Source of the DNA: Hydromonas sp.
GTDB taxonomy: Bacteria; Pseudomonadota; Gammaproteobacteria; Burkholderiales; Burkholderiaceae
Assembly: GCA_017495165.1 (NCBI GenBank)
Contig: JAFEII010000026.1
Coordinates: 41,189-105,188 of the forward strand
DNA: 64,000 nt
Direction: 5' to 3'
Part shown: piece by piece, positions 27,001 through 37,289 of the stretch
Numbering within the stretch: the first letter of the stretch is position 1
Layout of the letters: every line of letters starts with the position of its first letter
The notes under the pieces: model-generated
What the model was told of the DNA's origin: nothing
The model's database searches: none
The model's input: the letters and a program-made list of their open reading frames with translations, nothing else
Translations under genes and position numbers: made by a program

Positions 27001-27237
27001 ATTGTCATGACGTCGTTGGCGTTTATGTTGGGTTGCGTGCCGTTGGCGATTTCGTCGGGCGCAGGCGCGGCAAGCCGCCATTCGATTGGTACTGGCGTGA
27101 TTGGCGGTATGTTGGCAGCCACGTTTTTGGCCACATTTATGATTCCGATGTTTTATATTGCGGTGATGCAAGGCACGGAAAAATTCGTTTCAAAATGGCG
27201 GGGCAAAAAAACCGTGGAGGAGCAACAGCATGTTTAA
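24067..27237 (+). CDS. HAE1-family RND multidrug efflux transporter (AcrB/MexB-like)
   Basis: A 1056-residue inner-membrane proton/drug antiporter. MIADFFIKRPVFAVVLSILI is the standard N-terminus. The proton-relay Asp pair lies in GIVVDDAIVVLENVERI and the lysine in GLAAKNAILIVEFA. Twelve TM segments and two large periplasmic loops fit the family length. FGSLYVNDFNYFGRAF is a conserved porter-domain block. Sequence features place it with HAE1 pumps that handle hydrophobic compounds, but substrates cannot be read off. It begins 2 bases after the adaptor gene and overlaps the channel gene by 8 bases. Confidence 0.95.
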   Translation: MIADFFIKRPVFAVVLSILITLAGLVAMRALPIEQYPQIVPPQVTVTATYPGASAEVIASTVAAPLEQEINGVDDMLYMSSTSSGSGVTSINVTFKIGTDADQATINVNNRVQAGLAKMPAEVRQYGVSVKKQSSAFLQVIAMYSPDDSMDQVAISNYALVNVIDELRRVPGVGDVVNFVAKDYSMRVWLKPDRLAQLGLTPSDVSAAIAEQNAQFSAGKVGAEPMDSPTEFTYTISTQGRLENVEQFENIILRSESDGSVLRLKDVARIELGAQSYDASATLNGKATVPLGIFLAPGANQLETGKAVEETMKRLALKFPKGLTQTIPYDTTRFVSQSIREVVNTFFEAMVLVFAVVYLFLQNWRATLIPCLAVPVSILGTFAGMYLLGFSINSLTLFGMVLAIGIVVDDAIVVLENVERIIAETGQSVLDSTSQAMREVSGPLVAIVLVLCAVFVPVAFLGGIAGEMYKQFAITIAVSVSISGIVALTLTPALCIALLKPTHSEPNRFFKWFNGFFDRMTNGYSNGVQFFIKRSVVGGALFALMLVATLGLFKVVPSSLAPNEDQGYILGVGMLPDGASLQRTKVVGKQIEEIANGFSAKQDVFVINGFDLFNGANKSNSTTFFMPLTDWSKRPAPQDGAQAIVGQFMGQAMQKVNDGFVVVANPPPISGMSNTGGFEGFIQSRSGGSSADLAAKANEVVALARARKELEPTSVRNSYSTDVPQIDVQLNREKARSLGVPVSSVFATMQATFGSLYVNDFNYFGRAFRVQLQSEGAFRDDVSKLNSVFVRSNTGQMIPLSALLTVKQTTGPEIQTRYNAFNAAKISGAPAAGYSSGQAIKAMEEVTAQVLGDAYTLAWTGSAFQEQSAQGSSTLVFVFALIIVFLILAALYELWTLPFAVLLAIPFALFGAILATWLRRFFNTDLANDVYFQVALITLIGLAAKNAILIVEFALMKREEGLSYTESAIQAAKLRFRPIVMTSLAFMLGCVPLAISSGAGAASRHSIGTGVIGGMLAATFLATFMIPMFYIAVMQGTEKFVSKWRGKKTVEEQQHV

Positions 27238-28657
27238 ATTATCCAATCACCGCGTGCCTGCGCTGGCGTTGTTGACCGCTTTCACCTTGAGCGCTTGCGC
27301 GATTGGGCCTGATTATGCGCGGGCGCCCGTTGATTTGCCTGAGCAATATCCGGCCGCGCAAGGCGTTGATACGCAATTGCCGCTTGAGGTGAAAAACGTC
27401 TCGGCGCAATGGTGGCAAGGCTTTCATGACGATGTATTGAATCAAATGGAAACCCAAGCCTTGGCGTATAACCATGATTTGGCGCAAGCGAGCGCTCGCG
27501 TCACGGAAGCTGCTGCGCAGGCGCGCATTGCGCGCAATGGTTTGTTGCCGCAAGTCAACGCGAGCGGCACGGCAACGCGTGGTCAAAATGCAGAAACGAT
27601 TTATGGCGCTAATGATGTTGCCAACGCGTATCAAGTGGGCGCGACGTTGTCGTGGGAGCTTGATGTGTGGGGCAAATTGCGCCGCACCAATGAATCTGCC
27701 CGTGCGACGTATTTGGCCAGCCGTTACACGCGTGACGCGTTGCAGTTGAGCTTAACGGCGCAAGTGGCGCAAACGTATTTTCAATTGCGCGCGCTCGATG
27801 CGTCGTTGGACATGACCCGCAAAACCTTGGTGTCGCGTGAGCAATCCTTAAAACTCCAACAGGCGCGCTTTAACGCCGGTTATTTGTCGCAGCTCGAGGT
27901 CTCGCAAGCGGTGGCTGAGTTGGCGAGCGCCAAACTGAGTGCTGAACAATTGGCGTTGTCGATTAAAACCACTGAAACCGCGTTGGCGGTGTTGTTGGGG
28001 CAAGCGCCGCGCACGTTTACTGATGCCAATCCGCGTGGTTTGGAGGTGGCGCAATTACTCAATCAGGCGCAAATGCCGCGCGAGTTGCCCGCCAATTTGC
28101 TCCTGCGCCGCGCTGATTTGGCCAGCGCGGAGCAGCAGCTGATTGCGGCCAATGCCAATATTGGCGTGGCGCGCGCCGCGTATTTCCCCAGCGTGTCGCT
28201 GAGCGCATCGGCTGGCAGCCAAGGCATAACCGCATCGCAATTGTTTAGCGGGCCTGCTGCCGCTTGGTCGTTTGTGGGCAATTTGGCCGCGCCAATTTTT
28301 AATTTTGGTACAACTGGTGCTCAGGTGAAAGTTGCCAACGCACGCCAACAACAGGCTTTGGCGGCGTATCAAAAAGCGATTCAGGTGGCATTTAAAGAGG
28401 CCTTTGATGCGAGCAATACCCAAATCAGTACGCAGGCGCAGTTAAGCGATGCGCGTGCGCAAATGAATGCCGCACAAAAAGCGCTCAAACTGGTGGATTT
28501 GCGCTATGAAGCAGGTTATTCGGGCTATTTTGAGTTGCTTGACGCGCAACGCAACGCCTACGCCACGCAATTGGCGCTGATTAACATTCAACTGGCGCAA
28601 TTAGATGCGCAAGTTGGCTTGTTTAAAGCGCTGGGCGGCGGTTGGGTGGCTGATTAA
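27230..28657 (+). CDS. RND outer-membrane channel lipoprotein (OprM/NodT family)
   Basis: A 475-residue TolC-like outer-membrane factor. The lipobox LSAC is followed by IGPDYARAPVDLP, the typical NodT-family opening. WWQGFHDDVLNQMETQAL and the repeated coiled-coil segments (residues 80-230 and 290-440) fit two OEP repeats; LSWELDVWGKLRR and ALLINIQLAQLDAQVGLFKALGGGW are family hallmarks in meaning, the latter near the C-terminus. The start ATG overlaps the last codons of the transporter gene, with GGAGG upstream. A terminator follows. It completes a self-contained tripartite pump; no adjacent regulator is visible. Confidence 0.94.
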   Translation: MFKLSNHRVPALALLTAFTLSACAIGPDYARAPVDLPEQYPAAQGVDTQLPLEVKNVSAQWWQGFHDDVLNQMETQALAYNHDLAQASARVTEAAAQARIARNGLLPQVNASGTATRGQNAETIYGANDVANAYQVGATLSWELDVWGKLRRTNESARATYLASRYTRDALQLSLTAQVAQTYFQLRALDASLDMTRKTLVSREQSLKLQQARFNAGYLSQLEVSQAVAELASAKLSAEQLALSIKTTETALAVLLGQAPRTFTDANPRGLEVAQLLNQAQMPRELPANLLLRRADLASAEQQLIAANANIGVARAAYFPSVSLSASAGSQGITASQLFSGPAAAWSFVGNLAAPIFNFGTTGAQVKVANARQQQALAAYQKAIQVAFKEAFDASNTQISTQAQLSDARAQMNAAQKALKLVDLRYEAGYSGYFELLDAQRNAYATQLALINIQLAQLDAQVGLFKALGGGWVAD

Positions 28658-28683
28658 AATCGGCGTTTTGGGTTTGTTGGATT

Positions 28684-28720
28684 CCGCGAGCAGCTGGTAG
28701 GCTCGCGGTTTGTTTTTTTT
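28684..28720 (+). terminator. Terminator of the RND operon
   Basis: The stem CCGCGAG/CTCGCGG with an 11-base loop is followed by a long T-rich run. Confidence 0.8.
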
Positions 28721-28825
28721 GCTTTGTTTTATATTTGCTTTATATTTATTTGTCCGAGAGTTTCAGCCTGAAACTCAATACGACGTTTAATGTTTAATTT
28801 TAATTTTTTCATCAAGGAGTTGCTC

Positions 28826-29203
28826 ATGTTTGGTCGTAAAGCTTTTTTAATCCAATCAGCGGTTGCCATTATTTTTTTGGGTCTGTCTTATGGCGTGAAT
28901 CCCCAAGCGTTATTGGGCGCGCTGGTGCAATTTCCAACCCTAAATGTTGATTTGAAACACATATTTAAAGGTGTGATGGGCTTGTATATTGGAATGGCGC
29001 TGTATTGGTTGTGGGCATCGAATAAACCTGAGGCACAACAGGGTGCCATCATCAGCTGCGTTGTGTTTATGGCGGGTTTGGCGTCTGGGCGGGTTGTCAG
29101 CTTTTTGGTTGATGGTTGGCCATCGCCTTTGCTGCTTGGGTATGCAGTTGCGGAAATTTTGGTTGTTTTGATGGGTTTGTCTGTGCTGAGACGTGGGAAG
29201 TGA
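28826..29203 (+). CDS. DUF4345 membrane protein
   Basis: A 125-residue protein with four hydrophobic segments, matching DUF4345 in length and layout: a first TM around AVAIIFLGLSYGVNP, then GVMGLYIGMALYWLWA, GAIISCVVFMAGLASGRVVSF and a last TM near LLGYAVAEILVVLMGL. The motif FKGVMGLYIGMALYW and ASGRVVSFLVDG are the conserved parts. The start at 28826 has AAGGAG seven bases upstream; an upstream ATG at 28790 lacks one. Single gene between terminators; function unknown. Confidence 0.78.
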   Translation: MFGRKAFLIQSAVAIIFLGLSYGVNPQALLGALVQFPTLNVDLKHIFKGVMGLYIGMALYWLWASNKPEAQQGAIISCVVFMAGLASGRVVSFLVDGWPSPLLLGYAVAEILVVLMGLSVLRRGK

Positions 29204-29261
29204 GGTTGCCTCATTTGCGCCTAAACGCATGCGTTTCATCGCTTCTATCCCGCCAAGTCTT

Positions 29262-29269
29262 GCTATAAT
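29262..29269 (+). promoter_or_regulatory. Extended -10 promoter of tyrS
   Basis: TGCTATAAT forms an extended -10 element (TG-N-TATAAT) about 30 bases before the tyrS start codon. No good -35 hexamer is visible, as expected for that class. Confidence 0.5.
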
Positions 29270-29299
29270 TACGCTCTTTTTGCCTCACTGAAAGCGATT

Positions 29300-30535
29300 A
29301 TGACCGCCACGCCAAATTACCCGATTACCGATGCCGTTAAGCACGCGCTCGCCGTGACCCTGCGCGGTTGCGATGAGTTGTTGCTCGAAGAGCAATGGCT
29401 CAAAAAACTTGCCAAAAGTGCGGCGACGGGTGTGCCGTTGCGGATTAAATTGGGGCTAGACCCAACCGCGCCTGATATTCACCTTGGCCACACCGTTGTG
29501 CTCAATAAGTTGCGCCAGTTGCAGGACTTGGGGCATACGGTGATTTTTTTGATTGGGGATTTTACGTCGATGATTGGCGACCCGTCTGGACGCAACGCCA
29601 CGCGCCCGCCGCTCACCGCCGATCAAATTAAGGTTAATGCTGAGACGTATTACAAACAAGCCGCGCTGATTTTGGATGAAGACAAAACCGAAATTCGGTA
29701 TAACTCTGAATGGTGCGACCCGCTGGGCGCGCGCGGCATGATACAGCTCGCTTCGCGTTACACGGTGGCGCGTATGATGGAGCGCGATGATTTCACCAAG
29801 CGGTTTAAAGGTGGCGTGCCGATTTCGGTGCATGAGTTTTTGTACCCGCTGATGCAGGGCTATGATTCGGTTGCGCTCAAGGCTGATTTAGAGTTGGGCG
29901 GCACGGATCAAAAATTTAATTTATTGGTGGGGCGTGAGTTACAAAAAGAGTACGGCCAAGAGCCGCAGTGCATTTTGACCATGCCGTTGTTGGTGGGGTT
30001 GGATGGCGTGGATAAAATGTCCAAGTCCAAAAACAATTACATCGGCATTACGGAAGCGCCGTCTGAGATGTTTGGCAAGGTCATGAGCATTTCGGATGAA
30101 ATGATGTGGACGTGGTATGACTTGCTCTCATTTGTTTCGATTGAGCAAATCGCTGCGTTTAAGGCAGAAGTTGCCAACGGGCGCAATCCGCGCGACATCA
30201 AGGTGCTGCTCGCCCAAGAAATCATTGCGCGTTTTCATTCGCAAGCGGCGGCCGATGAAGCGCTTGCCGCATTTAACCACCGCGCAAAAGGTGGTGTGCC
30301 AGATGATGTGCCCAATGTAACCGTGCAGTTGCCAGCCGAGGGCTTGGGGTTGGGCGCGATTTTAAAAGAAGCGGGCTTGGTGGAATCAGGCGCAGAAGCG
30401 GGGCGCGCGATTGAGCAAGGCGGGTTTAAAATTAACGGTGAGGTCGTGAAAGACAAAGGGGTGCGATTGGCTGCGGGCGAATATTTGATGCAAGTGGGTA
30501 AGCGGCGGTTTGCGCGGGTGACATTAAACACATGA
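29300..30535 (+). CDS. tyrS: Tyrosyl-tRNA synthetase
   Basis: A 411-residue class I aminoacyl-tRNA synthetase of the TyrZ/TyrS-2 type. The HIGH-like motif is HLGH within [17 protein letters not shown], and KMSKS occurs intact in [15 protein letters not shown]. The tyrosine pocket [16 protein letters not shown] is present. The C-terminal S4 RNA-binding domain begins near residue 345 ([20 protein letters not shown]). It overlaps the next gene, dtd, by four bases (ATGA), a functional pairing since Dtd removes D-tyrosine from tRNA. Confidence 0.97.
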   Translation: MTATPNYPITDAVKHALAVTLRGCDELLLEEQWLKKLAKSAATGVPLRIKLGLDPTAPDIHLGHTVVLNKLRQLQDLGHTVIFLIGDFTSMIGDPSGRNATRPPLTADQIKVNAETYYKQAALILDEDKTEIRYNSEWCDPLGARGMIQLASRYTVARMMERDDFTKRFKGGVPISVHEFLYPLMQGYDSVALKADLELGGTDQKFNLLVGRELQKEYGQEPQCILTMPLLVGLDGVDKMSKSKNNYIGITEAPSEMFGKVMSISDEMMWTWYDLLSFVSIEQIAAFKAEVANGRNPRDIKVLLAQEIIARFHSQAAADEALAAFNHRAKGGVPDDVPNVTVQLPAEGLGLGAILKEAGLVESGAEAGRAIEQGGFKINGEVVKDKGVRLAAGEYLMQVGKRRFARVTLNT

Positions 30536-30975
30536 TTGCTTTAATCCAGCGCGTCAAGCGCGCCAGCGTTGAAGTGAACCAGCAAACCGTCGGGCAAATC
30601 GACGCGGGTTTGTTGGTTTTTTTATGCGCTGAAAAAAATGACACGCCAGAGATTGGCGAACGGTTGCTCAAAAAAGTGTTGGCGTACCGCGTGTTTGGTG
30701 ATGAAAATGGCAAAATGAATTTGAGCGTTGCCGACACGCAAGGCGGCTTGCTGATTGTGTCGCAGTTTACCCTTGCCGCTAATACCAACAGCGGCACGCG
30801 TGCGAGTTTTACGCCCGCCGCTGCGCCTGAATTGGCCAAAAACCTTTATGACGGCTGGGTGAGATCGGCTCAAGCGCAACACGCACAGGTACAAACAGGG
30901 GTTTTTGGGGCGGACATGCAGGTGGCGTTGGTTAATGATGGGCCTGTGACATTTTGGTTGCAGGTTGGGGCGTAA
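30532..30975 (+). CDS. dtd: D-aminoacyl-tRNA deacylase
   Basis: A 147-residue enzyme that hydrolyses D-aminoacyl-tRNAs, notably D-Tyr-tRNA, preventing D-residue misincorporation. [16 protein letters not shown] is the usual start. The active-site blocks [20 protein letters not shown] and the cross-subunit Gly-cisPro motif [10 protein letters not shown] are intact. The gene is translationally coupled to tyrS through an ATGA overlap. It meets the convergent LysR gene with a one-base gap, and no terminator hairpin is evident between them. Confidence 0.96.
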   Translation: MIALIQRVKRASVEVNQQTVGQIDAGLLVFLCAEKNDTPEIGERLLKKVLAYRVFGDENGKMNLSVADTQGGLLIVSQFTLAANTNSGTRASFTPAAAPELAKNLYDGWVRSAQAQHAQVQTGVFGADMQVALVNDGPVTFWLQVGA

Positions 30976-30976
30976 T

Positions 30977-31894
30977 TTATTGACCAAGGTTTTGGCCGAT
31001 GCTGCGTACAATCTGCTCGCGCAGCCATTTTAACCCTTGGTCGCGGTGCGCCCGTTCATGCCAAATCATGCAGTATTGAAACTGCTCTTGCGGGCTGGGA
31101 ATGTCGATCAGGCAAATCGGCCATTGGCGCGCAAACACCTGCGCCATGCGTTTGGGCAGCAGCATGACGTAATCAGAACCCGCCACCAAAGCGGGTGCAT
31201 TGCTGAAATACGGCGTGGTAAAAGCAGTTTGGACTTGGGTTGCGCCCAAACGCTGCAACACATCGTCGAGCGCAAAGCCGCGCCCTTGGGGAAAACTTGC
31301 GGTAATTTGCGGGTAGGTTTGCACCTCGTGCACAAAATCGGCGAGGGTATGAAAAACCCGCCCCGCCAAAGGGTGTGCGCGCCGCACAATCAACGCGTAT
31401 TGATCAATAAATAAATCGCGGCGATGAAAATCGGCTGGTACATCATCATCGGCATACAAAGCCAAATCCAAGTCACCACGCTCCAATAACTGCAAACTGT
31501 CATTTTTCCATGAGGCCACATGGCACGCAATGCGCGGTGCCATGGCATGTATCTGCGCAAATAAGGGTTGCAACACAATCGCTTCGCCATAATCGGTGCT
31601 GCATACGCGAAACTGCCGCGTTGATGTGTGCGGCTCAAAACTTTGTTGCGCAAAAATACCGTGCGCCGCACGCAGCGCGTCATTGACCGCTTCGCGCAAC
31701 GATTCAGCCAACGGCGTGAGCACATAGCCTTTGCTGGTGCGTACCAATAAAGGGTCGCCCAGCGCGTCACGCAATTTGCCTATAATCCGAGAAGCAGCGG
31801 GCTGTGACAGGTGCAAGCGCTCGCCCATTTGGGTGACGCTGGCCGTTTCAAGCAGTGCGTGCAATGCTTTGATTAAGTTTAAATCGAGGTTCAT
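30977..31894 (-). CDS. LysR family transcriptional regulator
   Basis: A 305-residue LysR-type regulator. The N-terminal winged HTH is visible: LNLIKALHALLETASVTQMG then LHLSQPAASRIIGKLRDALG. Residues 90-300 form the periplasmic-binding-protein-like effector domain. The start MNLDLNLIKAL at 31894 has an AAGGAAAC site upstream; 23 extra residues in frame are not supported. It is divergent from an NmrA-like oxidoreductase gene, a common target arrangement, but 430 bp of repeat-bearing DNA separates them. NodD/LeuO-like subgroup features (SVTQMGERLHLSQPAASR) are seen; the effector is unknown. Confidence 0.9.
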   Translation of the reverse strand: MNLDLNLIKALHALLETASVTQMGERLHLSQPAASRIIGKLRDALGDPLLVRTSKGYVLTPLAESLREAVNDALRAAHGIFAQQSFEPHTSTRQFRVCSTDYGEAIVLQPLFAQIHAMAPRIACHVASWKNDSLQLLERGDLDLALYADDDVPADFHRRDLFIDQYALIVRRAHPLAGRVFHTLADFVHEVQTYPQITASFPQGRGFALDDVLQRLGATQVQTAFTTPYFSNAPALVAGSDYVMLLPKRMAQVFARQWPICLIDIPSPQEQFQYCMIWHERAHRDQGLKWLREQIVRSIGQNLGQ

Positions 31895-32085
31895 TTCTGT
31901 TTCCTTTGTCTTTATTTTGCATCTGTATGCAAAAATCGGATGACGTACATCAACAAACATCATTATAACAAATGCAAACTTTCCGATACACTGCCAGTCT
32001 CATGCAATCAAGCAAGGTTGCAAATTTTAGGTTTGGCGCACGGCGTACAGTTGAAAGCCTGGCGCAATCTGACCAGGGCGATTCG

Positions 32086-32208
32086 CGAATCGCCCCTACG
32101 AGTTGTCGGGCGGTGCTTGGGTTTGGCAAATCGCCCTTACGATTTGTTGGGCGGTGCTTGCGTTTGTCGAATCTCCCTTACGAGTTGTCGGGCGGTGCTT
32201 GCGTTTGG
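32086..32208 (+). repeat. Three tandem 41-bp repeats
   Basis: Units at 32086-32126, 32127-32167 and 32168-32208, each with a core TCGGGCGGTGCTTG and a few mismatches; a short partial fourth follows. They fill the LysR-NmrA spacer. Spurious open frames cross them because 41 is not a multiple of three. Confidence 0.85.
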
Positions 32209-32253
32209 CACATCACGTATCGCGCCGACGAGACTTTCTTTTTTGGGGTTTCC

Positions 32254-32281
32254 CCGTAGGGGCGGCTCGTGAGCCGCCCAG
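32254..32281. repeat. REP-like hairpin
   Basis: A 9-bp palindrome (GGGCGGCTC, GT loop, GAGCCGCCC at 32260-32279) preceded by CCGTAGG resembles a single REP unit. It belongs to the same general style as the doublets at 14.9 and 47.6 kb, but with a different core. Confidence 0.6.
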
Positions 32282-32326
32282 ACCTCAGCCCCAAACCACC
32301 ATTTTTTAACCAACAAGGAATATTTT

Positions 32327-33211
32327 ATGAAATTTACAGTCATCGGCACCACAGGCCAAACGGGCAGCATCGTTGCCCAAACCCTCAAACAAAACGGCCA
32401 CAGCGTGCGCGCCATTGTGCGCAACCAAGCCGCCGCCGATAAAGCAGTGGCGGCGGGCTACGAAGCGGTGATTGCATCGGTTGATGATGTGGCCGCGTTG
32501 ACTGCAGCGTTTACGGGCGTGGATGGTGCGTATTTGATGAATCCGCCCGCGTACATGGAGGCCGATATGTTTGCCCGCGCACGCGTGGTGCATCAGGCCT
32601 TGCTGCAAGCGGCAAAAAATGCCGATTTACCACATGCCGTCGCGCTGTCTTCGGTGGGCGGGCAACATGCCACAGGCACGGGCAATATTTTAACCACCTA
32701 TGATTTTGAGCAGCAAATTGCGCAGTCGGGCTTGAACATCAGCGTCATGCGTGCGGCGAATTTTTTGGACAATTGGGCAAGCGCGATGCCAACGGCACGT
32801 GAAAAAGGCATTTTGCCGTCGATGTTTTTGCCGCTGGATAAAAAATACCCGATGGTGTCGTCGATTGATATTGGTGAGACCTGTGCCAATTTGTTGATGC
32901 AAGGCGCAAACGCACCCAAATTGACCGAGCTCAAAAGCCCAGAGGACTGCTCGGCGCACGATGCGGCACGCGTTTTAAGCGTTTTGTTGGGGCGTGAGGT
33001 GCAAGCGGTTGAAGTCGCACCCGAACAGATTGCGCCATTTTTTAGTTCAAGAGGCATGCCGCAAGCCAGCGCCGTCGCGTTCAGCGACATGATGCACGGC
33101 TTTAATTCAGGGCATATTGTGTTTACAGGGCAAGGGCAAAGTGTGGTCGGAAAAGTGACGATAGCAGAGAGTTTTAAAGGGCTGCTAAGCAACGGTTCTT
33201 CGCACGTGTGA
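32327..33211 (+). CDS. NmrA-like NAD(P)-binding oxidoreductase
   Basis: A 294-residue atypical short-chain dehydrogenase. The Rossmann motif is VIGTTGQTGSIVAQTL at the N-terminus, followed by the NADP-selective VRAIVRNQ. The NmrA/QorB-like block VDGAYLMNPPAYMEADMFAR, then AVALSSVGGQHATGTGN, replaces the classic Tyr-x3-Lys site. Likely roles are a quinone reductase or a redox-sensing protein; the substrate is not assignable. An AAGGAA site precedes the ATG. It is transcribed away from the LysR regulator, which may control it. Confidence 0.82.
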   Translation: MKFTVIGTTGQTGSIVAQTLKQNGHSVRAIVRNQAAADKAVAAGYEAVIASVDDVAALTAAFTGVDGAYLMNPPAYMEADMFARARVVHQALLQAAKNADLPHAVALSSVGGQHATGTGNILTTYDFEQQIAQSGLNISVMRAANFLDNWASAMPTAREKGILPSMFLPLDKKYPMVSSIDIGETCANLLMQGANAPKLTELKSPEDCSAHDAARVLSVLLGREVQAVEVAPEQIAPFFSSRGMPQASAVAFSDMMHGFNSGHIVFTGQGQSVVGKVTIAESFKGLLSNGSSHV

Positions 33212-33214
33212 TAC

Positions 33215-33253
33215 AAAAAAGCCCCATGCACCTTACGGTTGCTGGGGCTTTTT
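33215..33253. terminator. Terminator between NmrA-like and VOC genes
   Basis: AAAAAAGCCCCA pairs with TGGGGCTTTTT across a 16-base loop. It serves the two convergent genes. Confidence 0.82.
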
Positions 33254-33268
33254 ACCAAACATTTGGAC

Positions 33269-33646
33269 TTAGGCTGGTTGGGGCATGGTAAAAATATTGA
33301 GTTTATTGCCATCTAAATCACGGAAATAACCCGCGTAAAATCCAGACGTGCCACGTTCGCCCACGGCGCCTTCGTCGGTGCCGCCCAATTCGAGGGCTTT
33401 TTTGTGCATGGCGTCAACCTTGGCGCGGCTGTCCACCGCAATGGCGGCCATGGTGCCGTTGCCTACCGTTGCCGCTTCACCATTATCAGGCAAGACGACG
33501 CTCAGGCCTGCGCCTTTGCCATCGCTCCATGCGATAAAACGATCCGTTTCCAGAAAACGCTTGCCGCCAACTTCGGCGCACAAAGCATCATAAAATTTTG
33601 CTGCGCGGGGTAAATCATTGGTACCTAACATAACATAGCCTAGCAT
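33269..33646 (-). CDS. VOC (glyoxalase-like) family protein
   Basis: A 125-residue vicinal-oxygen-chelate fold protein. The start MLGYVMLGTNDLPRAAKFYD is typical of glyoxalase/bleomycin-resistance-like proteins. The paired beta-alpha-beta-beta-beta modules include SVVLPDNGEAATVG and the C-terminal GFYAGYFRDLDGNKLNIF, whose aspartate-Gly-Asn-Lys turn is conserved. Possible activities range from thiol-dependent isomerase to resistance or dioxygenase; none is determined. The start is set by GGAGCAACA upstream. The same open frame continues upstream into an RTX-like remnant (next entry). Confidence 0.85.
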   Translation of the reverse strand: MLGYVMLGTNDLPRAAKFYDALCAEVGGKRFLETDRFIAWSDGKGAGLSVVLPDNGEAATVGNGTMAAIAVDSRAKVDAMHKKALELGGTDEGAVGERGTSGFYAGYFRDLDGNKLNIFTMPQPA

Positions 33647-33718
33647 GTGTTGCTCCTGAAAAATATGAATGGATGCTCCAACCCTCGGAACGATATATTC
33701 TAGCATTAAACACGCACA

Positions 33719-33900
33719 CGCGTTAAAGTCGAAGTAGACGTTGCTGTTGCTGAGTGAGCTGGTTTGAAGGCCGTCGCCGTTGAGCTCTAGGATGAGGGTG
33801 GAGACGGTTTGGATGGCTGCGGCGAAGTGGTTTTTGATGTGGTTGATTGTGCCGTTAAGCCTAGCAACGCTGGCGCCATGCCGTCGGCCAAGGTGTAGGA
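33719..33900 (-). pseudogene. Remnant of an RTX/calcium-binding type gene
   Basis: On the minus strand the translation contains TVSTLILELNGDG followed by LQTSSLSNSNVYFDFNA. This pattern (L-x-LDLNGDG, ten residues, then V-x-FD) is characteristic of RTX-toxin-related and calcium-binding bacterial proteins. Just upstream, in another frame, SYTLADGMAPALLG reads like part of the same protein, implying a frameshift. No start, no longer domain and no continuation were seen. I call it a decayed gene fragment. Confidence 0.4.
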
Positions 33901-34050
33901 ATTGAGCTGCGTAAAGTAATTCTAATCGAGAAATTGTGTTGCCTATTTTAGGTGAGTACTGATTTTGCGCATGTGTAAGCGTTATGATTGGGTTGTATTG
34001 CCTGAATCAAAAAGCTTATAATTGGGATTGATTTTGAAAAGGAGCTTCCC

Positions 34051-34710
34051 ATGAAACTGCACAGCGACAGCTTTCCGCATCGCGGCGTGATTCCCGCCGA
34101 GTTTGCTTTTGCGGTCATCAATGACAAAACGCGGGTGAAATTGTCCGCCAATAAAAACCCCCAATTTAGCTGGAGCGATGCGCCGCAAGGCACGCAATCG
34201 TTTGTGATGCTGTGTGTTGACACGGATGCGCCCAGCAGTCGTGCGGATGCGAATCAAGTGGATCGCGATGTTCCAGCCGAACTGGCGCGTGTGGATTTTT
34301 CGCATTGGGTGTTGATTAATATTCCAGCGTCTGTGTGTGATATTAAGGCCGGCCAGTTTAGCCATGAAGTGACGCCAAAAGGCAAGGCGGGCCCTGTGAT
34401 TGCGGGTTCAAAAGACAGCCCGATTCGCCATGGCATCAATGATTACACGCATTGGTTTGCGGGTGACCATGACATGGAAGGCGATTATTATGGCTATGAC
34501 GGTCCTTGCCCGCCGTGGAATGATTCGATTGTGCATCACTATGTGTTTACGCTGTATGCGCTGGATATTGAGCAGTTGCCCATGCCCGCCGATGGCAAAC
34601 TAAACCTGTCTTATGTGCAGCGTCACATGCATGAGCATGTGTTGGCAAGTGCCAGTTGGATGGGGTTGTACACGCTGACGCCACGTTTGGCGAATGGTTT
34701 GGCGATTTAG
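34051..34710 (+). CDS. YbhB/YbcL-family PEBP-like protein
   Basis: A 219-residue cytoplasmic protein of the phosphatidylethanolamine-binding protein superfamily. Conserved parts are NPQFSWSDAPQGTQSFVMLC, VDTDAPSS, the FSHWVLINIPA strand, GYDGPCPPWNDSIVHHYVF and the C-terminal ALDIEQLP. The anion-binding DxDAP and GPxPP-type elements are present. It is longer than E. coli YbhB because of an inserted loop. Bacterial members have no settled function. The gene begins after AAGGAG and stands alone before a strong terminator. Confidence 0.88.
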   Translation: MKLHSDSFPHRGVIPAEFAFAVINDKTRVKLSANKNPQFSWSDAPQGTQSFVMLCVDTDAPSSRADANQVDRDVPAELARVDFSHWVLINIPASVCDIKAGQFSHEVTPKGKAGPVIAGSKDSPIRHGINDYTHWFAGDHDMEGDYYGYDGPCPPWNDSIVHHYVFTLYALDIEQLPMPADGKLNLSYVQRHMHEHVLASASWMGLYTLTPRLANGLAI

Positions 34711-34805
34711 GTCGTGTGAATTTGCAGCGGGTTTTTAGGTGCTTGACGCATTGTTAAGTGTGGGACGTAACAGTTAAGTTGTTAAGTGCTAAAGAGTCGT
34801 TGATG

Positions 34806-34847
34806 AAAACGAGCGCAAAAACAGGGATGTTTTTGCGCTCGTTTTTT
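34806..34847. terminator. Terminator between ybhB-like gene and katG
   Basis: An 18-bp perfect stem (core ACGAGCGCAAAAACA) with a GGGA loop and flanking A/T runs serves the convergent genes. Confidence 0.88.
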
Positions 34848-34885
34848 ATGGCTGCTGGTCGCGTGCGGCAACGCCGCACCACGTT

Positions 34886-37117
<2,232 letters not shown>

Positions 37118-37289
37118 TTATAGACGTATCGTAGCAGGGTGTTCAAAAGCCGTGTGATTGTATTTAGGTATTAATGCAATAATTTTCAACTATTATTGGT
37201 TTTTGGCGATGTTGCTGTGGCTTTTTTTGAGAAGGTTTTGTGCTTACTTCCAGTTAAAAATTATAATTTAGAAATTAGAAATTGAAAAT

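Noticed and set aside
32086..32208. CRISPR array
   Set aside because: The 41-bp units are directly contiguous with no unique spacers.
31940..32309. Open frames across the 41-bp repeats
   Set aside because: They are products of the repeat and REP-like hairpin; no ribosome site or homology.
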